From Pseudomonas sp. KUIN-1 (GTDB taxonomy: Bacteria > Pseudomonadota > Gammaproteobacteria > Pseudomonadales > Pseudomonadaceae): a DNA stretch of 64,000 bases. The position numbers and the translations under genes are program-made. Positions 33,405 to 43,719 of this stretch are shown one piece after another. The stretch is from positions 5,506,001-5,570,000 of the forward strand of contig NZ_AP020337.1 of assembly GCF_009176725.1 (NCBI RefSeq), read 5' to 3'. The notes below the pieces were generated by a model that saw only the letters and a program-made list of their open reading frames with translations, was not told where the DNA came from and did not search any database. Positions within the stretch are counted from its first letter, which is position 1, and each line of letters starts with the position of its first letter.

Positions 33405-35816
33405 ATGCTCAACCCAAAAATCATCACTCAATACAAAAACAAGAAGGTCGACGCCGCATCGACCATGACGGATATATCAGGGAAAAATATCCTCATGGGC
33501 TTCTGGCATAACTGGCCCTCGGAATCAGGTCAGGGCTACCAGCAGGGAATGTTTGCCGAAATGCCGCTGACAGGCATAGATAAGGCCTACAACGTCATTG
33601 CAGTGGCTTTCATGAAAGGCGCCGGCATACCGACCTTCAAGCCTTATAACCTGAGTGATGAGGCGTTTCGCGCTCAGGTAGCGGAACTGAATGCCCAGGG
33701 CCGGGCGGTGCTGATCTCGCTTGGCGGGGCTGATGCGCATATCGAGCTGCATGCCGGCCAGGAAGAAGCGCTGGCCTACGAGATTATCCGGCTGGTCGAA
33801 GTCTATGGCTTTGACGGCCTGGATATCGATCTCGAACAGGCCGCCATTACCTTTGCCGATAACCGCACCGTATTACCCGCCGCACTGAGAATGGTGCGCG
33901 AGCATTACGAGACCGAAGGCAAGCATTTCATTATCAGCATGGCTCCGGAGTTTCCTTATCTGCGATCGGCTGCCCGCGATACGCCACTGCTGAAAGAAAT
34001 CACCACCTACTTTCCGTTTCTGAAAGAAGCCGTCGCCTTCCTCACGTCCTTCAGAAGTGGCGGCGCGTACCTCGCTTATATCGAGGCGCTTGAGGACCTC
34101 TATGACTTTATCGCCCCCCAATACTACAACCAGGGTGGCGACGGCATATGGGTCGACGAGCTCAACCTGTGAGTGACGCAAAACAATGATGCCCACAAGA
34201 AGGAATTTCTCTATTACCTGACCGACAGCCTGATCCACGGCACGCGCGGCTTTACCAAAATCCCGGCGAACCGGCTTGCGATCGGCTTGCCCACCAATAA
34301 TGACGCCGCCGCGACAGGTTATGTGATCAACCCGGACGACGTGAAATACGCCCTGGACACCCTGCAGGCCGACGGCAACCCGATTCGCGGTCTGATGACC
34401 TGGTCGGTCAACTGGGACAATGGCACGCCCAAGGTTGGCGAAGCCTATAAATGGGAGTTTGCCAAACGCTACGGTTATCTCACCGGCGGCGAAACGCCCG
34501 TACCTGACAAGCCTTCAGTACCCACTGGCCTCAGGTCAACCGAACAAACCCCAACGTCGGTGAAACTCGTCTGGTCGCTGTCGGCAGGCCAGAACCCGGT
34601 ACTGCGCTATGAACTGCGCCGCGACAACAGCGTGTCGTTATTTGCGGACAGCCCTTCGTATGAAGACACCGGCCTTCAGTCCGGTATCACTTACAGTTAC
34701 CAGGTACGTGCCATTGATGTCATGGGCAACACCTCGGCATTCTCTCCAGCGATCAGCGTGAGTACCCAGGCAGGAGGCGGCGGTGCGGCGAACCCAACAC
34801 CACCAGTCTTGAGCCTGGCAGGCGTCACCGATAGAAGTGTATCGCTGGAATGGACACAGTCCAGCAGCGAAGCTGGACTCCTCGAGTATCAAATTGCCCG
34901 GGATGGCTGGCCTTTTGTGAAGGTCCCTGCTGACCAACCACGCGTCTATACCGATGAGAACCTCACAGCGGGCAGAACGTATACCTACTTCGTTATTGCA
35001 AAAGATATACAGGGTAAGTGGTCGGAGATCAGCAACGAGCTGGAAGTCCCAACCGATCTGGAACCCTATAGACCTTCAGTGCCTGTCGACTTCAGGTCAA
35101 CCGGGCGGACCACCACATCGATAACGCTGGACTGGAGTGTTTCGACGGATGCCAGCGGTCCGTTTGACTATGAGCTGTTCCGCGAGGGTGTTTCGATAGG
35201 CAAGGGCAAGGTTCCTCCCTTCACCGACGAAGGCCTTCTGCAAAGCCGCCTTTATGGTTATCACATCATCGCGACCGACAGTCTGGGCAACAGCTCAGGA
35301 CTCTCTGAAGAACTTCTGGCCACTACAGAATCCGAGGCGTCCAATGATCGACCTGCGCCACCCGGCAACTTGCGTCAGACAGGTGCGACCCCCACCAGTG
35401 TTTCACTGGCATGGGATGCACCTACCGGGGGTACTGCCGTTGACGTCTACCATGTCTACAGTTTCGACGCGCCTACTGTGACCGTCGACTCAACCGTACT
35501 GACTTATACCGTCAGAGGCCTGACCCCAAGCAAGACCTATCAGTATCTGGTCGGCGCACGCGATAAAGATTCAGAACTGTCCGGGCCCAGCAACGTTGTG
35601 CAGGCCTCGACCAGCGCCGCATTGCTTGAATGGAAAACAAATACTGACTACGTGAAGGGGGATAAGGTGATGTATGCCGGTGCCTCTTACATCTGCCTCA
35701 ATCCTCACCATTCACAAACAGACTGGTACCCAGGCGGTGCGCCGACGCTATGGGCACCCTGGACCGAGCAAGCAGGCGGCAGAGGTTTCCGCGACTGGCC
35801 GAAAGAATGGCAGTGA
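33405..35816 (+). pseudogene. GH18 chitinase with Fn3 domains and chitin-binding tail, broken by an in-frame TGA
   Basis: The open frame would give 803 residues, but codon 256 (34170-34172) is TGA. The frame is unchanged on both sides, and the residues there (VDELNL-stop-VTQNNDA) match the point where Serratia ChiC-type chitinases have Trp, so a TGG-to-TGA change is the simplest reading. Domains: GH18 (1-360) with the catalytic DGLDIDLE (Glu144), four Fn3 repeats (about 370-735), and a CBM5/12-like tail (about 743-795, GDKVMYAGASYICLN). No signal peptide is obvious. ATG 33405 follows ACGGAGACACG. As it stands, a truncated 255-residue product with the catalytic Glu could be made. Alternatives: a base-call error, or readthrough. 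Confidence 0.85.
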
Positions 35817-35872
35817 ACCTCGCGAGTACCTGCCCTGGCTCATAAACAGACGGTGACGGTGTAATGACTGAA

Positions 35873-35920
35873 CGACTTATCCACAGCGCCCAAAAAGCGT
35901 TTATGGATAAGTCGTTTTTT
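35873..35920 (+). terminator. Terminator after the chitinase locus
   Basis: CGACTTATCCACAGCGC pairs with GCGTTTATGGATAAGTCG with a few internal mismatches and is followed by TTTTTT. The left arm holds a perfect TTATCCACA, so the stem overlaps the first DnaA-box-like site of the next region. Confidence 0.8.
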
Positions 35921-36450
35921 CGTAGGCTCGGAAATAGCTCGGGCAACAACGACTTACCGTGGAACACCTCAATCACAAAGCCTGTATGTTTTTTAACCAA
36001 CTCTCTGCAGAGCTTAATTTCATTGGGCTACAGACGAGCACGAACACCTTATCCACAGAAGCGCCAACAGACTTTGGGTACAACTTGGTCCAGATAACCC
36101 ATCCGCTGTGGACAACGTCTGAAATGGCCAAAAAAACCTCGCCGTCAGGATGATTTCGCGCGCAACCTACCATCCTGATCATTTTTTGAACAACAGCTCA
36201 AGACCCTTTAAATATATAGCCTGCAGACAACCACAAACAAGTTGTCCACAGTCACACCAACAGAGATTGTGGGCAAAGTGAGTGACTGACAGGTAGCGCC
36301 TGAATGCTTATCCACAAAAAGCCCAATGGAAATAACCACTTAGATTGATCAATTTTTGATCGCTACGTCACACGCCACGTCCAGCAAGAGCTTCAGCGAT
36401 TAACGAACACTTTATCCACAGGCACGCGCACAGGGATTGTGTGTAAGTCC
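35877..36450. other. Cluster of DnaA-box-type 9-mers with 46-bp direct repeats
   Basis: Non-coding region of 766 bp between the chitinase and the giant gene. TTATCCACA occurs at 35877, 36049, 36308 and 36412; TTGTCCACA at 36242 and, inverted, at 36107-36115. Three of these are in a 46-bp direct repeat (36041-36086, 36234-36279, 36404-36449) with shared blocks CGAACAC, TTATCCACAG and CAACAGAGATTGTG. An AT-rich stretch lies at about 36170-36222. DnaA binds TTATCCACA, and iterated boxes with AT-rich DNA occur in replication origins and DnaA-titration sites. I see no dnaA, rep or parAB gene nearby. The last about 130 bp before the giant gene hold nothing clear. Confidence 0.65.
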
Positions 36451-36582
36451 ATCCCGGCTGCCACGTCCACCTATCAGTTTTGCGAGTATCTCGACGCGTG
36501 GCACGCGCATAGGCTCTTTTCAGCGCTCCTTGATTAATCAAAGACGCAATTCCGAGCCACTGTGAATGGACGCACCGGTGCC

Positions 36583-39500
36583 ATGAAAAAATACCAAAGG
36601 ACTGTATTGTCAGTGGCGTTCATCACAGGCCTGCTATTGGCCTGGCTCGTCAGTGCGGCCCCAGACCAGGGACCTTCTTCTCTGCCAGCGCCAGCGGTGT
36701 CGATTGCGCAAGTGTCGACCGTTAGCAGGGAAGTGAATGCGGGCACGTTCGAACAACCAAGACAGGCCGGAGAACCCGCCTTCGAGGGCGCCGTGTTCTT
36801 CGTCCATACGGGCCAGTTCATTGCACTCTTTATCGCAGCCTTCGACAGCCAGCCTGAACAGCTCGATCCAGCCCTTCCCGACACACCCCATTCGACGGAC
36901 TTCTGGACCTACGCCGGCCAGCATTCAGGTCTGGGACCTGACCTTAAGCCATTCGACGAGCCAACCCGCGAGGGGGCGCTGCACCTGGCGATGATCGAAG
37001 GCAAAAACGCCTTGCTGAGCTCGAAAATCAACGGCATGCCCGGTCCGCAAACGCCCTATCCAACCACAGCGCAAAGCAATGACTTCTGGGACTTCATCGG
37101 CTTTTTTGACAAGCCCGGTACACCTGAAGCGATGAAAACCGATCAGGATCTGGTCTGGCCTGGCGTCTTCGTCTATTTCGAGCAGACCAAGGCCGTTTAT
37201 CTGGCGCAGCACACCGGACGCCCAAGCGTCGATGCATGGCCTGCACCCGGCACAGAGCGCGGCGCCGGGTACTGGACGTTTGCGGGGACGCTGTCAGGCA
37301 TTCAGACCTCCCTCCCCAAACCCTGGACCGACCTGAGCACGTCGAAAGGCTCTTATTATCGCAACCCGCTGACGCCGCTACGCAGTGACTACTACGCCTC
37401 CACCTTTATCGGATTCGCGCCCCTTCTGAATGCACAATTCCCGGGCGGCGCGCAGAGCAATCAGTACTGGGATTATCGCGGCGTCCATGAAGGCTCATAC
37501 ACCGACCAGAAAGCCTTCGGAGAAAACACCGCGCTCGAAAAACTGCATCGCGCCAAACTGCAGGGCAAGTGGGTTTCGTTTGCGGCCCACTTCTCAGGGG
37601 CAGTTGAACAGCCTTACCCGACCTCGCCCACCAACACCACTTATTGGGGAGTGCGCCACATCACCCAGAATGCCGGAACCTGGCAGGACCCCAGGACTGA
37701 TCTGGACACCGAGACGTGGGTCGGCGCTATCCATTCGGTACAGCAGGGCCAGGGAAAAGCGCTGTACCGTGCGCTGAAATCCTGGACCGCGCCGCCAACC
37801 GGCTGGGATTACAGCCAGACCGACGAGTTTGAGTTATTGGGGACCTCCCTCCATGCAGGAACAGTGGCCGACCCCAAAACCCAACAGGAATTTACCTGGC
37901 CAGGCGCAGTGCACGAAACGCTGATCGACGACAACCCGGTGTATTTCGTCTCGCTGGCGGAAGGCCTTCCCTCCAAGCATGACTGGCCGCTACCAGCCAC
38001 ACCAGAAAGCAACGAGCACTGGTCGTATATTCCAGAGATACCACCGCTGGGTACCTTCGAAGCCCCGAGACGATTCGATGACTACAGCCAGGCAGGTTCG
38101 GTGTACGTGGATGGCACCGTTCCAGGCGCGCGCACGTTCTATGTTTCCAGCTACGAAGGCTATCCCGCCAACGATCTCGACAGCTTCTCGACGGTGGGCA
38201 TCGTCGATCCTTACTGGGTCTATGCAGGCGGACACGCAGGCACATGGAGCGACTTCAAGCCCTTCGATGACATTACCCGGATCGGCGCACTGCATGAAGC
38301 CTCGATCAAGGGTCAGCGTGTAGTGCTGCGCTCACTGTTCGACGGCATGCCCTCTGCAGCGACGCCTTACCCAAGTGATCTTGCCAGTAACACCCACTGG
38401 GAATTCGTCACAGTGTTCAAACATGCCGGTACGGCAGACGACCTCAAAGGCCGTGATGACGCCACATGGCCAGGCGCACTGCACCTGGATGACGATCAGC
38501 ACATCATTTTCGCGGCCCGGCAGCAGGCTCAACCGGTTGCAGGGGGATGGGTTTATCCGGTGGGTGAAACAAGCGATGAGCAGTGGAGCTACGTGACCTC
38601 ACTCAACGGCGGCACTGCCGAAACGCCACGCGAACGTAACGACATCAACACCCCCGGCGCAATCTTTGCCGACCAGCTTGGCCTGACCCGTCAAAAACTT
38701 TTTCGCTCCAGATTTGCCGGATTTGCCCAGGATGTGGGTGCCGTCTATCCCTCAGGTGAAGAATCCAACACGTTCTATGAGTACGCCGGAGAACATGCCG
38801 GCACCTTCTCGGACCCAAAACCCTTCACCGATCCTACCTGGCCGGATGCGATACACGTGGCCACCATCAATGGCCAACGGGTGCTCCTCAAATCGAAGAT
38901 GACCGGAAAGCCCACTTCGCAAACACCTTACCCGCAAGACCCCACAAGTACAGACTTCTGGGAGTTCATGTTTACCTCAGATCAGGCGGGCACTTACGCC
39001 GACCCCAAATCAATGAGCGGCCAGACCTGGATTGGCGCTGTTCACGAGTACAGCTCATCAGGCAGGCGCCAGCTTTACATCGCTCAGCAGTCGGGAAACC
39101 CGATCGCCGACAATTGGCCTCTCCCGACTTCGGGCGACACACAGTATTGGAAAGTGCTGGGCCTGGTCCGGCACAAAGGCACGTTTGCCGATCCGAAAGA
39201 CTTCGATGAAATGACCAGCCAGGGGCTGATTCACGCCACTATCGTTGAAGGGCAGCGCGTCTATTATCGCGCCCTCGCACGAGGCGTTCCTCAAGCCAAT
39301 GACTGGAGTTACCCCGCGCCCGGAACCCACAACGAGCACTGGGAGTATCTGGGCACAAACCTTCCCGTGGGCACCTGGGCCGATCCGAAAGGCGACTCCG
39401 GCTTTACCACGCCGGGCAGCATTCACGCGATGCAAGCCAGAGACCGTACTCTGTATCTGCTTTCCAAGGTCGATGGACTGCTTGCCGAGCACGACTGGCC

Positions 39501-42500
39501 GATTCCGCTGGTCGGAGAAAATGATTACTGGACAGTGGTCGGGGAATCCCGGCATTCGGGCGAGATCATCGACCCCAAGGATCAGCAGGAAGTGACCTGG
39601 ACCGGGGCGATTCATATGCGCCAGGTCGACAACACCAGGCGTTATTACCGCTCGAAGATTACGGGCAATCTCGCGGTCATCGGCATCGATCACCCGCTGC
39701 CGCTGGAGGCAACCGACAACGCCTGGTGGGAGTTCGCGGGGCAGTCCTCTCACCAAGGCACACTGACTGATCCAGTGCAGACGGGGGAGATGATCAGGCC
39801 CGGAGACACTGTCAAGGTTATCCATACTGCGGACGAGTATTACCAGGCTCGCTTTGCCGGTGTTTTCAATACCGGGCATCCGCTGCCTGACTCACAGCAA
39901 AGCAATGACAACTGGTTTTATGTGGGTAAAAGTGCCTTTGCAGGCACCTTGCAATCGCCCAAGGACGCTTACGAAATCACCTGGCCCGGTGCGATTCACC
40001 GCTTTGAAGTTGATGGCAAGGCTTACTTCGCAAGGGCCCTCATCGATGGCGCTCCCGGCCAGGAAGGATGGCACTATCCGGCACCGCCTGACAGTAACGA
40101 GCAGTGGTCTTACCTGGACATGGGCATTCACGCGGGCAGTTGGCTCGATCCGAAACCTCAATCCGATGCGACCTGGCCAGGCGCGCTGCACGTGGTGAAG
40201 ATCCCCACCGGCATCGGCGAAAGTTTCACCCGATGGTTCTACAGATCAAAAATCTGGGGGCATGTAGCGGATGATGAAGAGGGTTACGCGAACGAAAACA
40301 ACTTTGATCGTGTGGGCTTTTCGATTTACCAGGGCACGCTGAACAGTCCCAAGCTTTTCGATCAGCCCACCTGGGTGGGCGCCATCCATCTGGACCGGGG
40401 AACGCAGTTTCTGTTTGAAGCCAGAAAATCCGGCGAAATGGGTATAGATGTAGGCGAGCGGCCAATGACGCCGACGGATAACGAATCCTGGCACTTCCTG
40501 GGTATCAGCAAGCACTTCGGCACCCAGAACGATCCCAAGGAATGGGATGAATACACCTGGCCCGGACGTCTGCATCGCTATGAGCATGACGGCAAAACAC
40601 TCTATTTTCATGCACAGATGACAGGGACACCCTCAACCAACAACTGGTACTACCCGACCGATGAAAGCAGCACCGAGCAGTGGGCCTATTACGGTACAAC
40701 ATCCCATGCAGGCACTTTTGCCGACCCTCATATACCTGACGAAGTTACGTGGAGGGGAGCGATTCATCGCGTAGAAAAAGACGGCATACGGTTCTATTTC
40801 AAAGCCAGAAGCGCTGGCATACCCGAGCAGCAGAACTGGACCTACCCCACGGACGCGACGAACAATGAGCATTTCATCTACGTAGCGACCGAAAGACACG
40901 CCGGCACGCTCAGCGATCCCAAGGATGAGAAGGAGCCCGTCGTACCGGGCGATTATGTAAAAACACCCCATGAGGGCATTGATCTTTATTTCATCGCAAA
41001 AAACAGCGGCGTTCCTTCATTGAATGACTGGCCGTTCCCCTTCGACATGCGAGACACCGAAAACTGGGTTTTCTATGGCATCTCCAGAAACGCAGGCACC
41101 CTCGATGCCCCCAAGGAGTGGGACGAAGTCAGCTGGCGCGGCGCCGTGCATGTGCACAACTTCAGCGGGATGCGTTTATTGTTTAGCGTGAACTCCGACA
41201 AGGAGGGCATTCCAGAACAGGACAAGTGGACGCTGCCTCCGAACGCGCCACTGGATGCGGACGAAGAAAAGAAGCCTCCGGCTCTGGTCGAAAAGTCACC
41301 GGCCTGGAAGTTTCTTCAGGTCACGCACCTCAACGGAACACGCGAACAGCCCAAAAGCGTAGCTGACTGGACGCAGAACGGGCTCGTCCACCAGACCACC
41401 ATCGACTATCAGCGCATGCTGTTCAGGTCGAAGTTCACAGGGAAGAACGACTACCCCAAGGGGCAGCCCGCAAAAGATGACCCCGTTGCCCCCAAGAGTT
41501 CTACATGGTGGGAGTTCTTCAGCAAGGGACGGGGCACCCTCCAAGTGCCCAATACCTGGAACGACTACGCCTACCCGGATGATATCTACAGCTACGACTA
41601 CCAGGGCGAACGGTTGTTATTCCGCGCAGAAAAAGAGGGTCGTCCTTCTGAAAAAGGCTGGTACTTTCCGACCTCGGAATACAGCACGTCAGACTGGACA
41701 TACCTCTACAAAAATGAAGGTAACTACGCCGATCCCAAAACGTGGAACGAATTTACGCGTGTGGGGGAAATCCATCGTTCCGATCACGACGGCCAGACGT
41801 GGTTCTTCAAGGCCTTGCAGGAGGGCAGCCCTGCCAGACACAACTGGTATTACCCTGCTGGTGCCGCAGACAATGGTTTCTGGACCTATGCCGGCAAGCA
41901 TGCAGGCACCTGGCAGGACCCGAAGGAATGGAACGAGCCTACTTATCCTGGCGCCATTCACTCGCTGAATAACATCACTTTTTACCGTTCGAAATTTTCC
42001 GGTAACGCGGCGACGCACTATTGGTACTACCCGACCGCCGAAACAGAAAACGCCTACTGGATCAAGGTCAGCAAGGACGCTTATGCAGCGCCGGGCATCA
42101 ATGATTTTACCAGGCCATTCGATCAGTACACATGGGTCACCGCGCACAACGCCTATCTGGACGCCATTACCCCGCAACTGGAGCGTGGGATCAGAGGGTT
42201 CATGCTGGATATCCACATGGATGTGGGCGATTACAACGGGCAAAAACGGGTTCGGGTATGCCATCTGCCGGCGATCGGTGCATGCTGGGCGGACGCGCCC
42301 TTGTTAAGCGACGTACTCAGAGAGTTTGTTGCCTATATGCAGAAAGACCGAAATGCCGTCATTTCCCTGCTGTTCGAATCGACGCTGAGCTCAGACGAAC
42401 TGCGTCCGGTGCTGGAGCAAGTGCCGGAATTGGCAGATTACAGCCATGTGTCCAATGGATACAGCTGGCCAACGCTTCGGGAAATGATCGACAGTAACAA

Positions 42501-43719
42501 ACGCCTCGTCATGTTATCGAACGGAGAAGTGGCCAAAAGGTACACGCTGGCCGGCAAGCAGGCCGAGGTTCTTTGGGCACCCGATACAGAAGTCGAGAAC
42601 ACCTATAACCTGGGTATAACGTCGCTGGTGCATGACTGGCAGTGCAAAAGCCGCTACGGTTACATGGACCTTTCGTTACGCACCCGGGACGGCGGCCTGC
42701 CGCGGTTATTTGTCCTCAATCAATTCCATTCCTGGGGCAGTACTACGCTGCATGCAGGGGACGTGGATAACAACCTGACCTGGTTGCAGCGCAGGGTAGA
42801 AAACCATTGCGGTGAAGCGACCGGTTGGCGCAAACCCAACTATCTGGGCATTGATTTCAACCAGGTGGGTGACGCACTGCCCTATGCCGCGACGCTTTCT
42901 CAAGGCGGTCTTTATTTCTACGAACGCAACAATGCCGATCGTGGAGGCGACGCCTCCTGCGTGTTGCCGGTCAATCAGAGCGGGGGCAGCAGCGGCGTTC
43001 AATATGATCTGAAGCTTGCCTCACGCGGGTGTGAGAACGACGAACTCAGGTCAATGGAACTTGAAGGTGTTCGAGCGGGCACGCGTATCGAACTGTACGA
43101 CAACCCCAACGGTGACCGGCAGGACGACTTCACGATCATAGACGTCAAGCAATCGATTCCCATGGGCAAAAGGGTGCGAATCGACTCATTCGAGGGTTCA
43201 ACCGATATGTTCTATTACCGCACGCTCGCCTCTCATAATAACGGGCTTGACGGTAAGGTGTCGCGAATAAAAGTGCTTAACAAGCCAGACGATAACGACA
43301 TCAGCGACGCAAGCATTGTGTTTTATGAAGGCAATGGGGCCACACAGAATATTGTCTGCACGGTGCCCTTCAATGTGGACAGACAATTCAAAATGGGCAA
43401 CGGCAACAACAGCTTTGGCTGCGACAACGATGAAATACGCTCAGCCAAAATACTCAAGGCGGGCAAGGGATCAGTGTTCTCGGTTACCGGCAGGCCGGAC
43501 GGCGGCTTTGGTCAAGGTCGTACAGGCGTGACATTCAAACGGACCATTTTGTTACCCATCACGATTTCCAGTTTCAACCGCAGTTACGAAAACGCGGATG
43601 TCAAAGTCGAGGTCAGCAATGGCGGCGGTCTGGACGGGAGCATTTCCTATGCCTACTTCCGGCCGGCCTCCGAACAGAAAGGCAAACCGCCTATCAAAGA
43701 GGGCAGCACAGGACCCTAG
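36583..43719 (+). CDS. Giant exported protein: about 28 tandem carbohydrate-binding-like repeats, PI-PLC X-like domain and crystallin-like modules
   Basis: A 2,378-residue protein. Residues 1-30 form a Sec signal peptide (MKKYQRTVLSVAFITG). Residues about 53-1830 are about 28 tandem units of about 63 residues with shared marks: GTxxDPK, TWPGAIH, YFRA, GxP, WxYP and SNExWxYxG. The pattern of GD/G-x-V, aromatic and W resembles CBM5/12 chitin-binding domains. A PI-PLC X-like domain follows (about 1835-2110): AHNAYL (His1855, Asn1856), LDIH (Asp1876), CHLP (His1894). The Glu found in eukaryotic PLC metal sites is Met1874 here. Residues about 2125-2370 have two crystallin-like modules (CENDELRS, CDNDEIRS). 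Start chosen for the signal peptide; GTG at 36562 is the alternative. Ribosome site weak. Substrate specificity is not known. Confidence 0.75.
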   Translation: MKKYQRTVLSVAFITGLLLAWLVSAAPDQGPSSLPAPAVSIAQVSTVSREVNAGTFEQPRQAGEPAFEGAVFFVHTGQFIALFIAAFDSQPEQLDPALPDTPHSTDFWTYAGQHSGLGPDLKPFDEPTREGALHLAMIEGKNALLSSKINGMPGPQTPYPTTAQSNDFWDFIGFFDKPGTPEAMKTDQDLVWPGVFVYFEQTKAVYLAQHTGRPSVDAWPAPGTERGAGYWTFAGTLSGIQTSLPKPWTDLSTSKGSYYRNPLTPLRSDYYASTFIGFAPLLNAQFPGGAQSNQYWDYRGVHEGSYTDQKAFGENTALEKLHRAKLQGKWVSFAAHFSGAVEQPYPTSPTNTTYWGVRHITQNAGTWQDPRTDLDTETWVGAIHSVQQGQGKALYRALKSWTAPPTGWDYSQTDEFELLGTSLHAGTVADPKTQQEFTWPGAVHETLIDDNPVYFVSLAEGLPSKHDWPLPATPESNEHWSYIPEIPPLGTFEAPRRFDDYSQAGSVYVDGTVPGARTFYVSSYEGYPANDLDSFSTVGIVDPYWVYAGGHAGTWSDFKPFDDITRIGALHEASIKGQRVVLRSLFDGMPSAATPYPSDLASNTHWEFVTVFKHAGTADDLKGRDDATWPGALHLDDDQHIIFAARQQAQPVAGGWVYPVGETSDEQWSYVTSLNGGTAETPRERNDINTPGAIFADQLGLTRQKLFRSRFAGFAQDVGAVYPSGEESNTFYEYAGEHAGTFSDPKPFTDPTWPDAIHVATINGQRVLLKSKMTGKPTSQTPYPQDPTSTDFWEFMFTSDQAGTYADPKSMSGQTWIGAVHEYSSSGRRQLYIAQQSGNPIADNWPLPTSGDTQYWKVLGLVRHKGTFADPKDFDEMTSQGLIHATIVEGQRVYYRALARGVPQANDWSYPAPGTHNEHWEYLGTNLPVGTWADPKGDSGFTTPGSIHAMQARDRTLYLLSKVDGLLAEHDWPIPLVGENDYWTVVGESRHSGEIIDPKDQQEVTWTGAIHMRQVDNTRRYYRSKITGNLAVIGIDHPLPLEATDNAWWEFAGQSSHQGTLTDPVQTGEMIRPGDTVKVIHTADEYYQARFAGVFNTGHPLPDSQQSNDNWFYVGKSAFAGTLQSPKDAYEITWPGAIHRFEVDGKAYFARALIDGAPGQEGWHYPAPPDSNEQWSYLDMGIHAGSWLDPKPQSDATWPGALHVVKIPTGIGESFTRWFYRSKIWGHVADDEEGYANENNFDRVGFSIYQGTLNSPKLFDQPTWVGAIHLDRGTQFLFEARKSGEMGIDVGERPMTPTDNESWHFLGISKHFGTQNDPKEWDEYTWPGRLHRYEHDGKTLYFHAQMTGTPSTNNWYYPTDESSTEQWAYYGTTSHAGTFADPHIPDEVTWRGAIHRVEKDGIRFYFKARSAGIPEQQNWTYPTDATNNEHFIYVATERHAGTLSDPKDEKEPVVPGDYVKTPHEGIDLYFIAKNSGVPSLNDWPFPFDMRDTENWVFYGISRNAGTLDAPKEWDEVSWRGAVHVHNFSGMRLLFSVNSDKEGIPEQDKWTLPPNAPLDADEEKKPPALVEKSPAWKFLQVTHLNGTREQPKSVADWTQNGLVHQTTIDYQRMLFRSKFTGKNDYPKGQPAKDDPVAPKSSTWWEFFSKGRGTLQVPNTWNDYAYPDDIYSYDYQGERLLFRAEKEGRPSEKGWYFPTSEYSTSDWTYLYKNEGNYADPKTWNEFTRVGEIHRSDHDGQTWFFKALQEGSPARHNWYYPAGAADNGFWTYAGKHAGTWQDPKEWNEPTYPGAIHSLNNITFYRSKFSGNAATHYWYYPTAETENAYWIKVSKDAYAAPGINDFTRPFDQYTWVTAHNAYLDAITPQLERGIRGFMLDIHMDVGDYNGQKRVRVCHLPAIGACWADAPLLSDVLREFVAYMQKDRNAVISLLFESTLSSDELRPVLEQVPELADYSHVSNGYSWPTLREMIDSNKRLVMLSNGEVAKRYTLAGKQAEVLWAPDTEVENTYNLGITSLVHDWQCKSRYGYMDLSLRTRDGGLPRLFVLNQFHSWGSTTLHAGDVDNNLTWLQRRVENHCGEATGWRKPNYLGIDFNQVGDALPYAATLSQGGLYFYERNNADRGGDASCVLPVNQSGGSSGVQYDLKLASRGCENDELRSMELEGVRAGTRIELYDNPNGDRQDDFTIIDVKQSIPMGKRVRIDSFEGSTDMFYYRTLASHNNGLDGKVSRIKVLNKPDDNDISDASIVFYEGNGATQNIVCTVPFNVDRQFKMGNGNNSFGCDNDEIRSAKILKAGKGSVFSVTGRPDGGFGQGRTGVTFKRTILLPITISSFNRSYENADVKVEVSNGGGLDGSISYAYFRPASEQKGKPPIKEGSTGP

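Noticed and set aside
34170..34172. TGA in the chitinase as selenocysteine or programmed readthrough
   Set aside because: I found no SECIS-like hairpin after the TGA, and chitinases have Trp there. A nonsense mutation or sequence error is simpler.
35817..36582. Plasmid or phage replication module in the gap before the giant gene
   Set aside because: There is no rep, partition, integrase or transposase gene, so the DnaA-type sites alone do not make a replicon.
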